64,000 bases of DNA from Pratylenchus scribneri (taxonomy: Eukaryota > Nematoda > Chromadorea > Rhabditida > Pratylenchidae): positions 186,001 to 250,000 of the forward strand of contig JAQSEB010000024.1 in the NCBI GenBank assembly GCA_030063045.1, given 5' to 3'. This document shows positions 22,995 to 34,228 of this stretch, in pieces. Position 1 is the stretch's first letter; each line of letters opens with the position of its first letter. The notes below the pieces were generated by a model. That model did no database searches and was not told the DNA's origin. It worked only from the letters and a program-made list of their open reading frames with translations. Position numbers and translations under genes: made by a program.

Positions 22995-24440
22995 TACAAT
23001 TTTTAATCAGTTTTTTAAAGAATAAACCAAATCCTATATAGCCTCTAGATCCAAGAATTAATTTTTTCTCCAACTGCGATGTTTTAAAGCCAAATCTCAA
23101 TCTTATGCGTAAACCACATGGATTGGGAAGACATAGATTAGCATATCTCTGTTCCCATCTATGGCACGAATCCACTCCATAAATCGATGTCGCGCGAATT
23201 AGCCTCTCTTTTCCCGCTTCTTTCCGAATCCCGAGAGAACGTGTAGCCATGCTTTTTTTCCTTCCGGCTTTTGTTTTTTCCATCTTCATTATTTTGGATG
23301 CAGGCGAGCTTTGCGCTCGGAGGCGCCGTCTACGGAGTATAATGTTCGATGTTTCCCCTCTCCATGCCCGCCGACGAGTGGCAGCCAATTTTCCACATCC
23401 ATCCAATTCCAATCCACCAATGCGCCAAATCCCCTTCCCTCACCCATTCTGCCAGTCTCATTAAATTCTAAATTCCAGCCGCCACAATTCCATTGCTGCC
23501 AGCCCCCTACGTATAGTTGCTGCTAGCCGACCATTTTGCTGCACTTTGCCAATTTCACCCATTTTCCATTCTATTATTTTCCATTCGCCCTCTTAATTCC
23601 CCTTCCTCCAATATATCCCGATATTCCCATTCTTGATGTGTTTTTGTGCCGTTCTCTTTATTAGTTAGTTTAATTTGGAATTGGGAAATGGGAGCTTTTA
23701 AATTTTTATATTATATGTATTTAATTTTTTTCCTAAAAAATATATTTTTAAAACATCATAAAAATATAGAATTTTAGAAAATAAAATTTAAAAAAATTAC
23801 CATTACGCTAAAATTATAGAAATTCGAAAAATAGGATTTTTAAATGGTAAATTTTAAGAAAAATTTTTTAAAAATAATTTCGAAGATAAGTTTAACAAAA
23901 AAATAGGTACTAAATTTTTTTAATTATTTTGATGCTAAAAAGTTTCAAAAATTGACCAAAAATTCAAAAGAATTATTGTTTGAATCCAAAGAATAATTAT
24001 TATTTGCCCCCTTTTCTTTTTGTCAAAACCCATAAAAATGTTGCTTTTTTCCTTTTGCTCAATTTTCTTGATCAGCAGATAAAAAATGCGGGGTAAGCAA
24101 AAAAAGAGGAACCATAGATTTGGCGGCGGTCATAAAATGGCGCATATGGGAAAAATATGTGCAAAGAGCAAGAATTTTAGGGGACATTATTTTTAGCAAT
24201 GTTAAAAAGAAAATTAAAAATATTTTTCCCCTTGAGAATTTTTTCCAACTTGTTTTTCAAATGGTCGATGATCCAATTTTACATTTTTTTTAGAAATCCA
24301 TAAGAAAATCTCCTAAAATTTAAAATTACTTCTTGTAAAAGGCGATCGAGTAGATAATTTTTAGGCACATTTTTAAAAATGCACAGATCTGTTCCGCCCT
24401 GAAACTATATTTTCTCTTCTCCCTCTGGCCACTATTTTTT

Positions 24441-24940
24441 TGCTCCACTAATCTTTGGCCTATCTTTTTTATGGCCATAAAGTCACGAGGGATTAAAGGG
24501 CAGAATCGATCAATTTATTTGTGTCATTGACCTCCGCTGGGCAACAGATTCACCTCAAGCAGCGCCCCCATCGTTTATTTCATCTCACTACCTTTTTTGC
24601 TTCACTAATCTTTGGCCTAACTTTTCATGGCCATAAAATCACGTGGGATTTTAAAGGCAAAAATCAATCAATTTTGGGTCATTGGCCTCTGATGGAACCC
24701 AAGTAAAGCCCAATCATTCCTGGCAAAAGTCCTTCCATTTGCTTTCTCTATTGGAGAGAGTCCATCCCCCATTTGCCATTTCCACCAGAAACCCATATTG
24801 ATTCCTTTGGGCATCAATCCATTTTGACCACCTTTTTTGCTCCACTTATCTTTGGCCTAACTTTTTATGGCCATAAAGTCACGAGGGTCTAAGGTGTCGC
24901 TAGAATCAATCAATTTTCGGCCATTTGCCTCTGTCGTGCA
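24441..24940. repeat. Degenerate triplication of a ~100-bp block
   Basis: Blocks near 24441-24545, 24601-24700 and 24839-24940 each read CTCCACTAATCTTTGGCC, T(T)TTTATGGCCATAAAGTCAC, GAGGG, AATCAATCAATTT and a TTGGCC/TTTGCC end. The second and third are followed by a further shared stretch (AATC..TCCTGGCAAAA ... CCCATTTGCCATTTCC). The strict preservation of TGGCCATAAA-TCACG in all three stands out. Confidence 0.75.
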
Positions 24941-26149
24941 GGCCAATCAATCCTGGCAAAACTCCCCTATTTGTGTTCTCCATTGGAGATGAGTCGAGTC
25001 CATCTCCCATTTGCCATTTCCCCGCCGCAGCCACTAAACCCCATTCCCATCGCAAGGACGCCAACCCAACCACCTTCTACCCTTCCCTGTTGGTGGATGG
25101 TGGCCATTCGACCCCTCGGCCTAATTCCCCATCACCAACCATAACTCGTCCAACCCATCCAATGCCTCTCCATTCGTCCACAAATTCGTCTATTGACTCC
25201 ATTCCTCCCTCTTCATTCATTCATTCATTTATTCCCCCTCCAGGGGCTGTGCTTTTGTCTCTTTCTTTCCTCCTCCTTCTATTCCCTTCATTCGCCCTTT
25301 TGGGGTTTTGGCCCATTGCCCATCCTCCATCCATCCTCTCGCTTCGTCGTGTTTGCCGTCTCAATTTTCAAGCAAAGCGCTTCACCTACACCAAAATGCT
25401 TGTTTTGTGACCAATGGTCAAAAAGGTGCTCACAAGCATGCTCATTATATTTTATATAAATCCACACCAATTTATCCGCACCAATTTTCCACCTTTTGCC
25501 CAACGCTTTGCACGCACACAAAAATGCGCTTTTCCCATGGGTCAATGAATGGCTGAAAATGTTTGCGCATGTTTTATTTATTTGAGAAAATCCGCTTTAT
25601 CCTCTATGAAACTTGGGCAGAACTTTGAGGCTCATTATTAATATCTGTGATGATGAGAATGAAAAGCAAAATAATTGCTTTACTAAAGGCAAAATTTTGT
25701 AATATTCAACATTAAGCGCGGTTCAAAAAGTAAAATCGGGGAGATTTTCGCTAAATCCTGATTTTGAATTTTTAAAATTTTTAGTATTTTCGTTCTCTTC
25801 TAGTATCGTTTATTTCGAACAAAAATTATCAAAAATTTTTAATTTCGGCAAAATTTGAATATTAAGTATTAAAAATAGAATCGGTTTTAAACCGGAATTT
25901 TCACAAAAATCCGAAATTTTTTTTCTAAATATTTCTTGTATTCATTTTATCTAATTATTTTCGATTATTTGTGATTAAATTTTCTTTTTAATTTCAACCT
26001 TTTTTAAACCTAAACCAGTCATGAATTTATCGTTTACCCCCTATATTCATATTATCACGTTTCTTTTACCCTTTTGTTGAGAAATCCATATTTGAATGCT
26101 CTTTTCCATTCGGGATTTTTTGCCCTTTAAAAAGGGGCAGAACAATGTG

Positions 26150-26362
26150 TACTTATCCAGTTTGTATCTGCTTTTTTGGAAAGTGCTTGGTCCCCCCTTT
26201 GGTTTTAGGGTTTGGGTTAGGGTTTGGGCCTAGGATACATGTAAGATGATTCTTACCCCACCCTATCCCTAACCCAACCCTGATTGACCCTAACCCGAAA
26301 TATGACAAACCAAAGGGGGGACCAAGCACTTTCCAAAAAAGCAGATACAAACTGGATAAGTA
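26150..26362. mobile_element. 213-bp MITE with telomere-like core
   Basis: Perfect long inverted arms: TACTTATCCAGTTTGTATCT, GCTTTTTTGGAAAGTGCTTG, GTCCCCCC and their inverse at 26311-26362. It is probably flanked by a TA target. The core has TTTTAGGGTTTGGGTTAGGG and CCCTAACCCAACCCTGATTG. Confidence 0.88.
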
Positions 26363-28609
26363 CCGAACAATGAACAAAGCAAAATTCCCTTTTTGAAACA
26401 AAAACGACCCCATTTCCCCATTTCCCCTTTCATTTTTCAATTTGCCCCCATTTTACCCCGAAAAATTGGAAATAGAGAGAAAAAGATTTTGAGCCAGCGG
26501 GGGAATAATTCATTGTATCCCCGAAGCAAAGCACCCCCAATTTTCCGGAGGGGATAAATGCATGGAATAACAGCGTTCGCTTTTTCCTCTACTTTTACTG
26601 AAAGAAATAGATGGATGGATGGATTGGGAGATGAAGCCTACCGTCCAATTCCAATTTCCCTTCCCCCGGCTTTATTCATTCATTTTATTCGTGCGCGCAC
26701 GTTTTGGGCTCTCCTTCTTCCATCAATAATGCAGAAAAAGAAACGGGGATGAAGTTCTCCCAAAATGGAGTCGAATCGAAAGAAAGCCCACGAAATTTTG
26801 AGGGTTTTCTCACTAAATTTTTCTCTTTCCTTGAAGCACTTTAGCAACAAATGTGAACTTTATTGTGCACATTTTCCTTCTTATTTTCCATTAACTTTAA
26901 TATAATCTGGAAACAAGGAAATTTAAATCACGGATCAATCGGAGGGACAAAGCAAATCCGACATTTTCGACATTTTTAAAATTATAATATTCATCAATTT
27001 GCATTTATTCGATATTTTAAGCATTTCGGTGATATTTTTATCATTTTCCGGTATTGACGTTTTAATCTAACCATAGAAAAAGCCGCTTTTTAATTTCCCA
27101 ATTTCCTCTTTTTTCATTATCCTTCCAAATTCCCATTGCATTTATCCTCCCATTGATTCATTAGCGCACACTTCGATTCCTCCACATCCACATTTTTTGG
27201 GTGGAATTAGAAGAATGCCATCAAAAAAGCATCAAAAAAGTGCCGTCTCCCCCGCAGAAACAAATTGGAAACTTAGGGCTTTCTCCTAAATTTTTCTATT
27301 ACATTCCTTCCGAATCCAATTTGGCGGCGAAGGCACATTGGCATCACATTTTGGCGCGCCTCAACCCATTTTCCTCCGAATTTTTTTATTACCCATTATT
27401 CCAATTTGTTCATCAGCCCGAAAATCCACTTTATCTCATTTTCATTTCCTATTTAGTCTTTTTTCTTTCATTTTGCACCACAAAATCCAATTCAATATTC
27501 AAATTCTTCTAATGTTTTGTAAGGATAAGACCACGAATTTTGTGAACAAAAAAAAATTTAAAAAAAGAACAATTTTTCGTCCTTTTTCCATCAATAATCT
27601 AATTTTTATTTTTTTACTTTTTTCAATTTTTAATTCTTCCCAAGCAGAAGTATATTAAATTGGCCGAATAGCTAATCAAAAGGGAAAAATTAGAAGCAAA
27701 TTGTGCTGAATTTGCCCCTAGCATTTTTTCCTACTAAAATTATTTATTTCAACGAATAAATTCAATTCAATATTCTATTTTTACAATGTTTTTGAAGAGA
27801 TTTAAAAATAGGCTCTATTTTTGGACTGGCCAAAAAGGCTATTTTTAGAATTCCCCACAATTAATCAAATGCATGGTCCATTTTTACTTTTTCCCACAAA
27901 TTTTGGTCCTTCCTCCCTCCAACAGAAGCAGTCGATTAAATGGCCGACGGGGGATGATCGAAAGGAAAAAAGTAGGAAATTGGCCTACACCCCATCTTCT
28001 GTCAATCGCATTCACCCGCTAAAATTATTTATTTCCATTGCCCCTCGCTTCGCCCTAAACCATTCATTTTGGCCTCATTTTGTCCCTATTTCCACCGATT
28101 TATTGCTAAAAAGCCAACTGCCACCATCCATCCCCTCTCTCAATCATTGGCCCCGAAACTTTGCCTCATTCAACATTTCATTCCCCTCCTTATAATTCCT
28201 TGGCCATACGGCCTATAGCCAATTGGAAAAGGAGCCGAAAGCCGTCGATCCATCAACAGTGATCCACAATTTTGTCCCATATTTCCCCAGCTGTTTCATT
28301 CTCTCTGCTATTTCCCTGCCAATTCCGCTGTTGATACCAATAGGCCTCTCTTCTCTTCCCACATTATATTTACTTTATTCATGATCATTCAATTGTCATC
28401 AAAATGGCATATTTTTACTTCCAATTCATTATTAATTTTAATTACCTTTTTTGTATTTTCCCGCGAAATGCCTTTCAAAAGGCTGATTTAATAAACTGGC
28501 AAAAAATGTTATTTCTCCCTTCTAATTATAAAAATTTTTTTTTAAAAATGCTCCCCTCTCCCTAAAATCCATAGGAACTTTTCCTTTGACCTTCGGCCTT
28601 CTGGCCAAA

Positions 28610-28945
28610 TTATGACCTAGCTCTTTCATCGAGAAATCCCATCAAATATTTTGTTACTTTGGAATTTGGATTAAATCCATCATCGCCAGCAGCCAAATCC
28701 CGAATACCCTTTGTGACTAAAGTCAAAAAGATCCAATAGGCCAATATCTCTCGAAGGGGAATTGATCTTGATAGATTGTCGTTTTCCTCGGCAAGGTTCG
28801 AAAGGAGGGGAAAAACTTCAAAGGATAAAGTTGTTGATCGGCGGATGGCCTGAATTGACTTTTGGGAGGATTGGGCCAAATGTTCATTTTTATTTCTCAT
28901 TTTGTTATAAGGGATTTGCCTTCCTTCGATTTCCGGCCTAGGCAC
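28610..28945 (-). CDS. Hypothetical ORF, 111 aa
   Basis: The only open frame in the gene-poor region with non-repetitive, amino-acid-diverse content and ordinary codon use. It starts with ATG at 28945, has a hydrophobic helix (EILAYWIFLTLVTKGI) and ends LMGFLDERARS. No domain is recognised and no splice partners were found. It could be a small gene, an exon remnant or chance. Confidence 0.3.
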   Translation of the reverse strand: MPRPEIEGRQIPYNKMRNKNEHLAQSSQKSIQAIRRSTTLSFEVFPLLSNLAEENDNLSRSIPLREILAYWIFLTLVTKGIRDLAAGDDGFNPNSKVTKYLMGFLDERARS

Positions 28946-31900
28946 AAAAATTGAAGCAAAGCCAGTGCTTTATTGAACCCGATTTTTTCATTTTTTTATT
29001 GAGATTTTATTGTACCTTCGCAAAATTATAAAAAATTGATAAAAAAAAAAAATAAAATTAAATTAGGAATAAATTTTGGAATTATTTTTAATTCATGAAA
29101 TTAGGTAAGGATCACATCCCAATCTCCATTCATCATTGTTACCAAAATGATGGATTGAAATGTTTTGTTGGATTTTATTAGAATTAGAAGCAAGTAAAAA
29201 GTTGGAAAACAAAAACATTTTCGCAAATCAATCACTCCCATATGTTTGGGATATTATTCCTTTTCTTAAACAATTTATTTTTACATTTACAATTTTAAAT
29301 TTATTTATCGCATTTTTATTTTTCAATTTTGGCCATTTTTCCAATTCGGTAAAAATTTTTGCAACTATCCAAGGGGAAAACCGGCTCCAAAAAAACAACC
29401 ATTAAAAACATAAAAAACATTTAATTTATTTGCGCGGAACCAAAACTTAGAATGCGCGCAAAAAACAACGAAAAATAGGAGGATAGATTGGCCATTAAAA
29501 ATGGGAACTTGGAATAGGTAGAATAACTTGTCTCACAAATTAGGATTCGCCTATTTTCTGACAAATTAAAAATTGGAAAACAGAAAAAAAAAACAATGAG
29601 CACTAATTTTATCTCTGTTTTTTGTTATTTTCAGTCACAAAATTTATTAACTTTTCTTTGTTCTGCTGCATATTCATTCAACCTTTAACCTTCTCCAGTT
29701 TCCACATTTTATTGCAACTTATTTTCGCGCATTTTAAAAAACACTTTCAACCCGCCATATTCACACAACTTTTGTAGTGTAGCAAAGTTCCCAAACAAAA
29801 GTAATTCATTTTGTTGGCAGAAACATTATTTCTTTTATAGATTTAAACATTTTAAGCACGTTGTATTAAGCTTGAATAAATTTAATGTTTAATGAAATAT
29901 TTAATAATTCGAAACTGGGGGCAATGGCCTATTACTTCGTCTGAACAATTATGCCATCCATTTCACCATATTTTAATCGAAAATATTTCTCTATATGCAT
30001 AAAATTCCCCCAATAAAAATGCCACACAATTCGATGGAAAATAAATGATGCCCCGCGCAATTAATCGATCCATACTTTTACCCACCCAGCAGAATAAAGA
30101 CCCATTTTTCACGTTCATCAAAAAATGGCAGCAAATTTATTTGCTCATTGTGCGCGCGAATAAAACCGTCTAAAATCCTTCAAAATGGCCCAAATATTAG
30201 TTCTTTGCGTATATATTTTGGTAAAAATATTTTTGGAATTCCAACAATTTGCCTAAAATTCATCGAATTGTTGGATCTATTCCCAAATTTTCACTTAAAA
30301 ATTCACCAAAAATTTAAATTAGATGTTTAATTATAGTAAATTTATCAATATATTATAGTCGTGATTGGATTGAATAAGAATTATTGGATTTGATTGAAAT
30401 TGGCAAAAGTTTTGGCCAGAAAAAAGCAAAAAAAACAAGTCAAAATTTAAGTTTTTGTTTTTTGGCCATAACATTCTAATCAATGTCTTGTTCAATTATT
30501 TTAATATTTAAATCTTCTTTAAAAACGGTTTAATCCAATTGCAAACGTGTTTTGTTAAATATGATTTAATATTTGCTGAGATATTGGCTAATGCAAAAAA
30601 TTGCTTCCAAAAATCAATGAAATTTATGGTCAAATTTTACATTTTTACTTTAATTTTCCATATAAAAGGAGACTTACCTTCCCAATTTCCTCCAAACAAT
30701 TTTATTTATCGCAAATTTTTGGTGACATTTTGGGCAAAATTCCCCCTCCGATTTTCCGCTTCAACACACCCCAAAATGCCTTCTTTTTGATCATTCCATT
30801 CAACATCCATTTTCTTCTTTTTTTTCTTATCAATTTCCCCCAAAATTCCATCTACAAAACATTTGTTGTTGTTGTTGATTGCTCCATTTTTGATTATTTT
30901 CCCGGGCTTTTGTGTGTTGCGCCGCCGCCCTTTTCCCCTCTTTCGACATTCTATTCAAATACCACAAATGAGTTGGTTTGGGGAAAAAGGTAACAAAAAG
31001 AAAAAATTGATTCATAAAAAATTTTGGTTTTAGAAAAATTTGTGGAAAATTTCCAAATATTTTATTTCTGAAATTTTGGCACCTTTATTTTTGATTTCTT
31101 GGACTAATATCCCGGAGAAAATGTTCATCCCTAGAATTTTTTTTTAGGAAAAATTCAATTCTTTTTTGTAAGAAATTTTTGCACATAAATTTCTGAAATC
31201 ATATTTTCCAGGCTAATAAATAAAAAAAACTGTGATCTTTGATCCGGTAGAAATGTCAGCCCTTTTTATTTTTTATCGGCCACTATGACCAAAATAATTG
31301 CCACAAAAATAGATTTCAAAACTTTGTGCGCGAATTGATGACTAATTGAAGAGAGGGGGATGGACACAAAATTAAAGTACCGAAAAAATGTTTTGAAATG
31401 AAACTTGATTCTCATTCTCCAGCTTTTAATTTTCCCTGTCCTCCCCCGCTTTATTTGTCACGAATTTTTATGTACCTGTACATGCCTGGATCGAAAATGA
31501 AGGCTTTGATCTAATATCTTCCATTAAAAAACGGGTCATTCTTCTTTTTTATTTCATACTAATTTGTTAAAATAAAGACCACGATTTTCGCAAAAATCCA
31601 GCAATTGTTATCGCAGAATTAAATATATTCCTTCCAAATTTTTCTATTTTTAATTCAAGGTTTTTAATTGCCCTTTATTGCCCAATAGGTAATTGATCTG
31701 GTTTTATTTATAATAAATGTTTTAAAATCATTTTTTATAATTAATCTGAGAGATTGATTGCCTTCCCTTCCTCAACAATTAATTAAAAAAATATTTATTT
31801 ACATTAAAAATATTTAAAATTAGAATTTCAATAAAAATGGCCACAACCCATCGAATAATTTATTTCAAAAATTCACATTAAATTAATTTCAAAATTTTTG

Positions 31901-31989
31901 AATTTTATTCTGACCGATCGACTCAAAAGCGTAAATCGATGATCAATTACCCCCTTTAATTTGATCTCCACAAATTCCATTATTTTTCC

Positions 31990-33150
31990 ATCCCCTGACT
32001 ATGGAAATAGGTGCGGATTCTGAAAATATGCCGAAAATATGCGTATCGCAAATCGTAAATCCAAATCCAGATACACCCTTATTTTGAGCATAATTTTGAG
32101 AATTTAACATATTTTTGAATTATTTTAGAATATGGAAATTTTCAAATTTTATTAAATTGATCTTATTTTGACAATATGATGAAAATTCAGCCAGAAAATA
32201 TATTTTTAGAATAATCAAATTCTTATAATTATGTTAAGATTTAGAGGTTCTGAAAATTATTTTTAATCATTATTTTCAGTATATATGTCAAGATACGAGT
32301 GGAAAAACCAATTTTCAGAATATCCATATTTTCAGCATATGCTCAGAATCTGACTATTATGAAAAATTATTTTTGAGTAAAATTTTTATCCATTATTAGT
32401 CAAAATAAGTTCTCGCGCACCCCGGGACCTCGAGAATCCCAGGATCCCGCGCACTCGGGAGTCCCAGGATCTCGAGAATCCCAAGATCCCGCGCACTCGG
32501 GAGTCCCAGGATCTCGAGTATCCCAAGATCCCGCGCACTCGGGAGTCATAGGACCTCGCGCGTGTCCAATCCCAAACGGCTAATACGCCGGAAGCATGCC
32601 CCAAAGGGGCAGCAGCCATGACTTCACCTTGTAAATCTGGGTACTATATGGGCTGAAGGGTAAAAAAATTTTATGAGAAGCACACAATAGGAGGAAATAG
32701 ACAGAGCCATCTCTGATCGTCTAAGAGAAATAGTACACAATACTAGCATTGCCAAAAAAGATCTATTTTAAAATAATTGTGGGAATTTCTAGAATTTCAA
32801 ATATATGCTCAGAATATATTTATTTTCAACATTAAAATGAATCATATTTTAAGAATAATTTTAAAATATAAAAAATAAGATATGTTGAGAATTTAAAAAT
32901 TTTCAGAATTATTTTAAAAATTTACTAGATTTCCCTATTATTTTCAGAATAGTCTAATTTCAGTCATATGTTTACAATTCGCATATTTTGCGATATATTT
33001 TCATAATGACAAATTCTGCCTATATTTTTGGCTTCATATCTTAGAATAATTTTCATAATTTAAAATTTTTGATATTTTCATAATTTACAATATTCTAACA
33101 TAATTTTAAGAATAATTAAATTTTGCAATATATTACCGGGATAGTGAAAT
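31990..33150. repeat. Large degenerate foldback
   Basis: Left-side GGTGCGGATTCTGAAAATAT ... ATGCGTATCGCAAATCGTAA is mirrored on the right by TTTACAATTCGCATATTTTG ... GACAAATTCTGCCTATA. The long AT-rich arms in between are full of TTTTCAGAAT/ATTCTGAAAAT motifs. A GC-rich tandem array sits near its centre. Confidence 0.65.
32405..32560. repeat. GC-rich tandem repeat, ~52-bp unit
   Basis: Three copies of a unit containing CCCGCGCACTCGGGAGTC, CCAGGATCTCGAGAATCCC. At >60% GC by eye it is an island in an AT-rich window, at the centre of a foldback element. The minus strand has an ORF of repeated RVRGILG units, which I regard as a by-product of the repeat. Confidence 0.85.
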
Positions 33151-33372
33151 TTTGGGCATGGATTGGGAGTTGTATCTAGCGTCAGGGTCAGGGTCCATTC
33201 CGCCCACATTTATATTTGTTTACCCGAAAATGGGGCCCATGAAAAGGCCAACCAACCCAACCCCACTCAATTGATGCGAGGGGATACCAAATCCTTTCCC
33301 CCTTATTTTCCCCGCAATTCGTCCACAAATCCTTCCTTATTTGCCCAGCAGAGCACCGCAGCAGAGCAAAGT

Positions 33373-33538
33373 ATGGAGGGGAGTTTTGGGGTGGCGATGA
33401 ACCGCGCACTACACACCAAAATAAAAACCGGCTTTCGTCCTCTCCTTCCCTTTTTGGTCTTTTTATTCTTCTTAGCCCCTTTCGCACATTCGCGCATCGA
33501 ATTATGCGAGAGAAGTTCTCTAGGGAGGGCCCAAATTG
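33373..33538 (+). CDS. Candidate signal-peptide exon
   Basis: ATG at 33373 (or 33397), a strongly hydrophobic segment (LLPFLVFLFFLAPFAHS), then RIELCERSS and a donor ATTG|GTAAGG in phase 1. It looks like the first exon of a secreted protein gene, but no convincing partner exon was found before the arrestin gene. The region is also open in other frames. Low confidence. Confidence 0.25.
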
Positions 33539-34172
33539 GTAAGGGGATCGTCGGAGATCATTAAGAGATCTCACTCAAAAACGGACAAATTTTATTTACT
33601 ATTAATTAGAAAGATGATACATGAGAATTTAATTTTTTTTCCAAAAAGAATGAAATTATCCGAAATTTTCGTGCCAGAAAATATGGCACTTTTTGGAGGT
33701 TATAAAATGTGGCAAAATCGGCAGGCTTATTTTTAAAGACATTCAAGCTCCTGCCCTAATTCTTCTTAATTCTAACATAAATAAGCCCATTATGCTTAAT
33801 TCCAAATTCCATTTCTTCCTTATATTTGAGTTATGAGATAGCTAATAAGATTCAAATAAATTAACCAATTAATATCTTCTAAAAGGCATATAAGCCATTT
33901 TAAAAGTTGGCTTATATCCCCAATCGATTTGATTCTGATGAAAAATGCCGGATATGTGAGTCACAGATAAAATTTCCAGTAGACTTCGCCGATGGATCTA
34001 TTGAGAAATACTGGTCGATTTTGTGGTTGATTGAATCAATCAAAACAAATTTATATTGCGCACCACCCACTCCATCCCCCTTTACAACCACTCAACTAAA
34101 TCTTCATTCCTGTCCATTTTTATTTCATTCATTCGCGCAATTTTTCACTAATAAACTACTAAGAATTTTTAA

Positions 34173-34194
34173 TTGTTTTTCCCATTTTTTATAG
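34173..34194 (+). promoter_or_regulatory. Probable trans-splice (spliced-leader) acceptor
   Basis: A T-rich tract ending TTTTTTATAG lies 34 nt upstream of the arrestin-gene ATG with no intervening exon. In nematodes such an outron end commonly receives a spliced leader. Inferred from position and consensus only. Confidence 0.5.
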
Positions 34195-34228
34195 ATTAAT
34201 TTGAATACAAATAAATTATATAATAAAA

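Larger units (their letters stand above)
17363..33372. other. Gene-poor, pyrimidine-skewed region
   Basis: Sixteen kilobases with no confident exon. The + strand is rich in C and T relative to G and A (runs of TTCCATT, CCATTTTCC, CCTCC), a skew typical of the sense strand of introns or upstream regions of nematode genes. Most open frames here are low-complexity consequences of that skew. Recognisable contents are three sets of degenerate local duplications, two MITEs with GGGTTAGGG-like cores, poly-G tracts (21069 and 22011) and a foldback near 32-33 kb. It may be a long intron or regulatory domain. Confidence 0.55.

Noticed and set aside
24925..25556. Several 80-160 codon ORFs in four frames
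   Set aside because: Low-complexity Pro/Ser/Phe/His products of pyrimidine-rich DNA, open in many frames at once.
32386..32619. Repeat protein with RVRGILG units
   Set aside because: A direct translation of the GC-rich 52-bp tandem repeat; no sign of selection on the frame.
33163..33574. Overlapping 128-133 aa ORFs on both strands
   Set aside because: They are long open frames in a GC-richer patch. Only a possible signal-peptide exon (33373-33538) has a splice signal; the rest have no motif or partner exon.
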